64,000 nt of DNA from Commensalibacter oyaizuii (GTDB lineage Bacteria > Pseudomonadota > Alphaproteobacteria > Acetobacterales > Acetobacteraceae). The position numbers and the translations under genes were made by a program. Positions 63,959 to 64,000 of this stretch are shown here, piece by piece (position 1 is the first letter of the stretch; each line of letters begins with the position of its first letter). The notes below the pieces were generated by a model. It did no database searches, was not told the DNA's origin, and saw only the letters and a list, made by a program, of their open reading frames with translations. The DNA lies in assembly GCF_029953265.1 (NCBI RefSeq), contig NZ_JASBAO010000001.1, positions 248,001 through 312,000 on the forward strand, read 5' to 3'.

Positions 63959-64000
63959 TTTGCTTTTTATATCATTAAGTCATATCTTTATAAAAATCTT

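Overview
The window is AT-rich chromosomal DNA with dense, mostly housekeeping gene content. Gene families and neighbourhoods (PmtA-type methyltransferase, ctaB, petB-petC, TimA-mltA, pepF beside an ABC1 kinase, triheme peroxidase, M16/PmbA pair, groESL) point to an alphaproteobacterium. The low GC combined with acetic-acid-bacterium style content suggests a low-GC Acetobacteraceae such as the insect-gut genus Commensalibacter. That placement is inference; no rRNA gene is present to confirm it.

Layout. 0-5 kb: a LysR regulator, then a probable iron-uptake pair (PepSY membrane reductase and TonB-dependent siderophore receptor) that converge on a long hairpin and each carry a Fur-like box. 5-10.4 kb: a small membrane protein, a GNAT acetyltransferase and three consecutive exported or anchored Sel1-repeat proteins. 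10.4-17.6 kb: xylulokinase, a low-complexity secreted protein, an OafA-type acyltransferase, and an ABC1 kinase with oligoendopeptidase F. 18-26.4 kb: uvrB, an epimerase, greB, gshB and pmtA, followed by a cytochrome-oxidase-like locus. In that locus a COX1 homologue has lost every ligand of the oxygen-reducing centre but keeps its low-spin haem ligands; it sits directly before ctaB and a small CoxF-like gene. 27-33.4 kb: a leftward cluster of a Yellow/royal-jelly-type protein, thrC, an M16 protease, pmbA and a Tim44-like protein. 33.6-47.9 kb: a TPR glycosyltransferase-like protein, then glnD, mutS, murJ, gpx, gpsA, tsaD, hemC, hemD and secB. 48-53 kb: timA and mltA, then an orphan DNA methyltransferase and a triheme quinol peroxidase, then an Smr protein. 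53-57.7 kb: an orphan Tat-exported binding protein, petB-petC with no Rieske gene beside it, and mtnP. 57.7-64 kb: ene-reductase, TetR regulator and dienelactone hydrolase, groESL, a DUF805 protein with a cold-shock-like N terminus, and cspA with a structured leader.

The most interesting signal is respiratory: a ctaD-ctaB-coxF-like locus whose oxidase subunit looks catalytically dead, in the same window as cytochrome b and c1 genes without an adjacent petA and a triheme peroxidase of the E. coli YhjA type. Together these suggest a remodelled electron-transport chain in which ctaB probably still makes haem O for a quinol oxidase. The second is a set of probable host- or envelope-facing proteins: three Sel1 paralogues, two ending in a Cys-x7-Cys pair like the Helicobacter Hcp proteins, and a bacterial member of the insect Yellow/MRJP family. 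No tRNA, rRNA, CRISPR array, insertion sequence or prophage was recognised.
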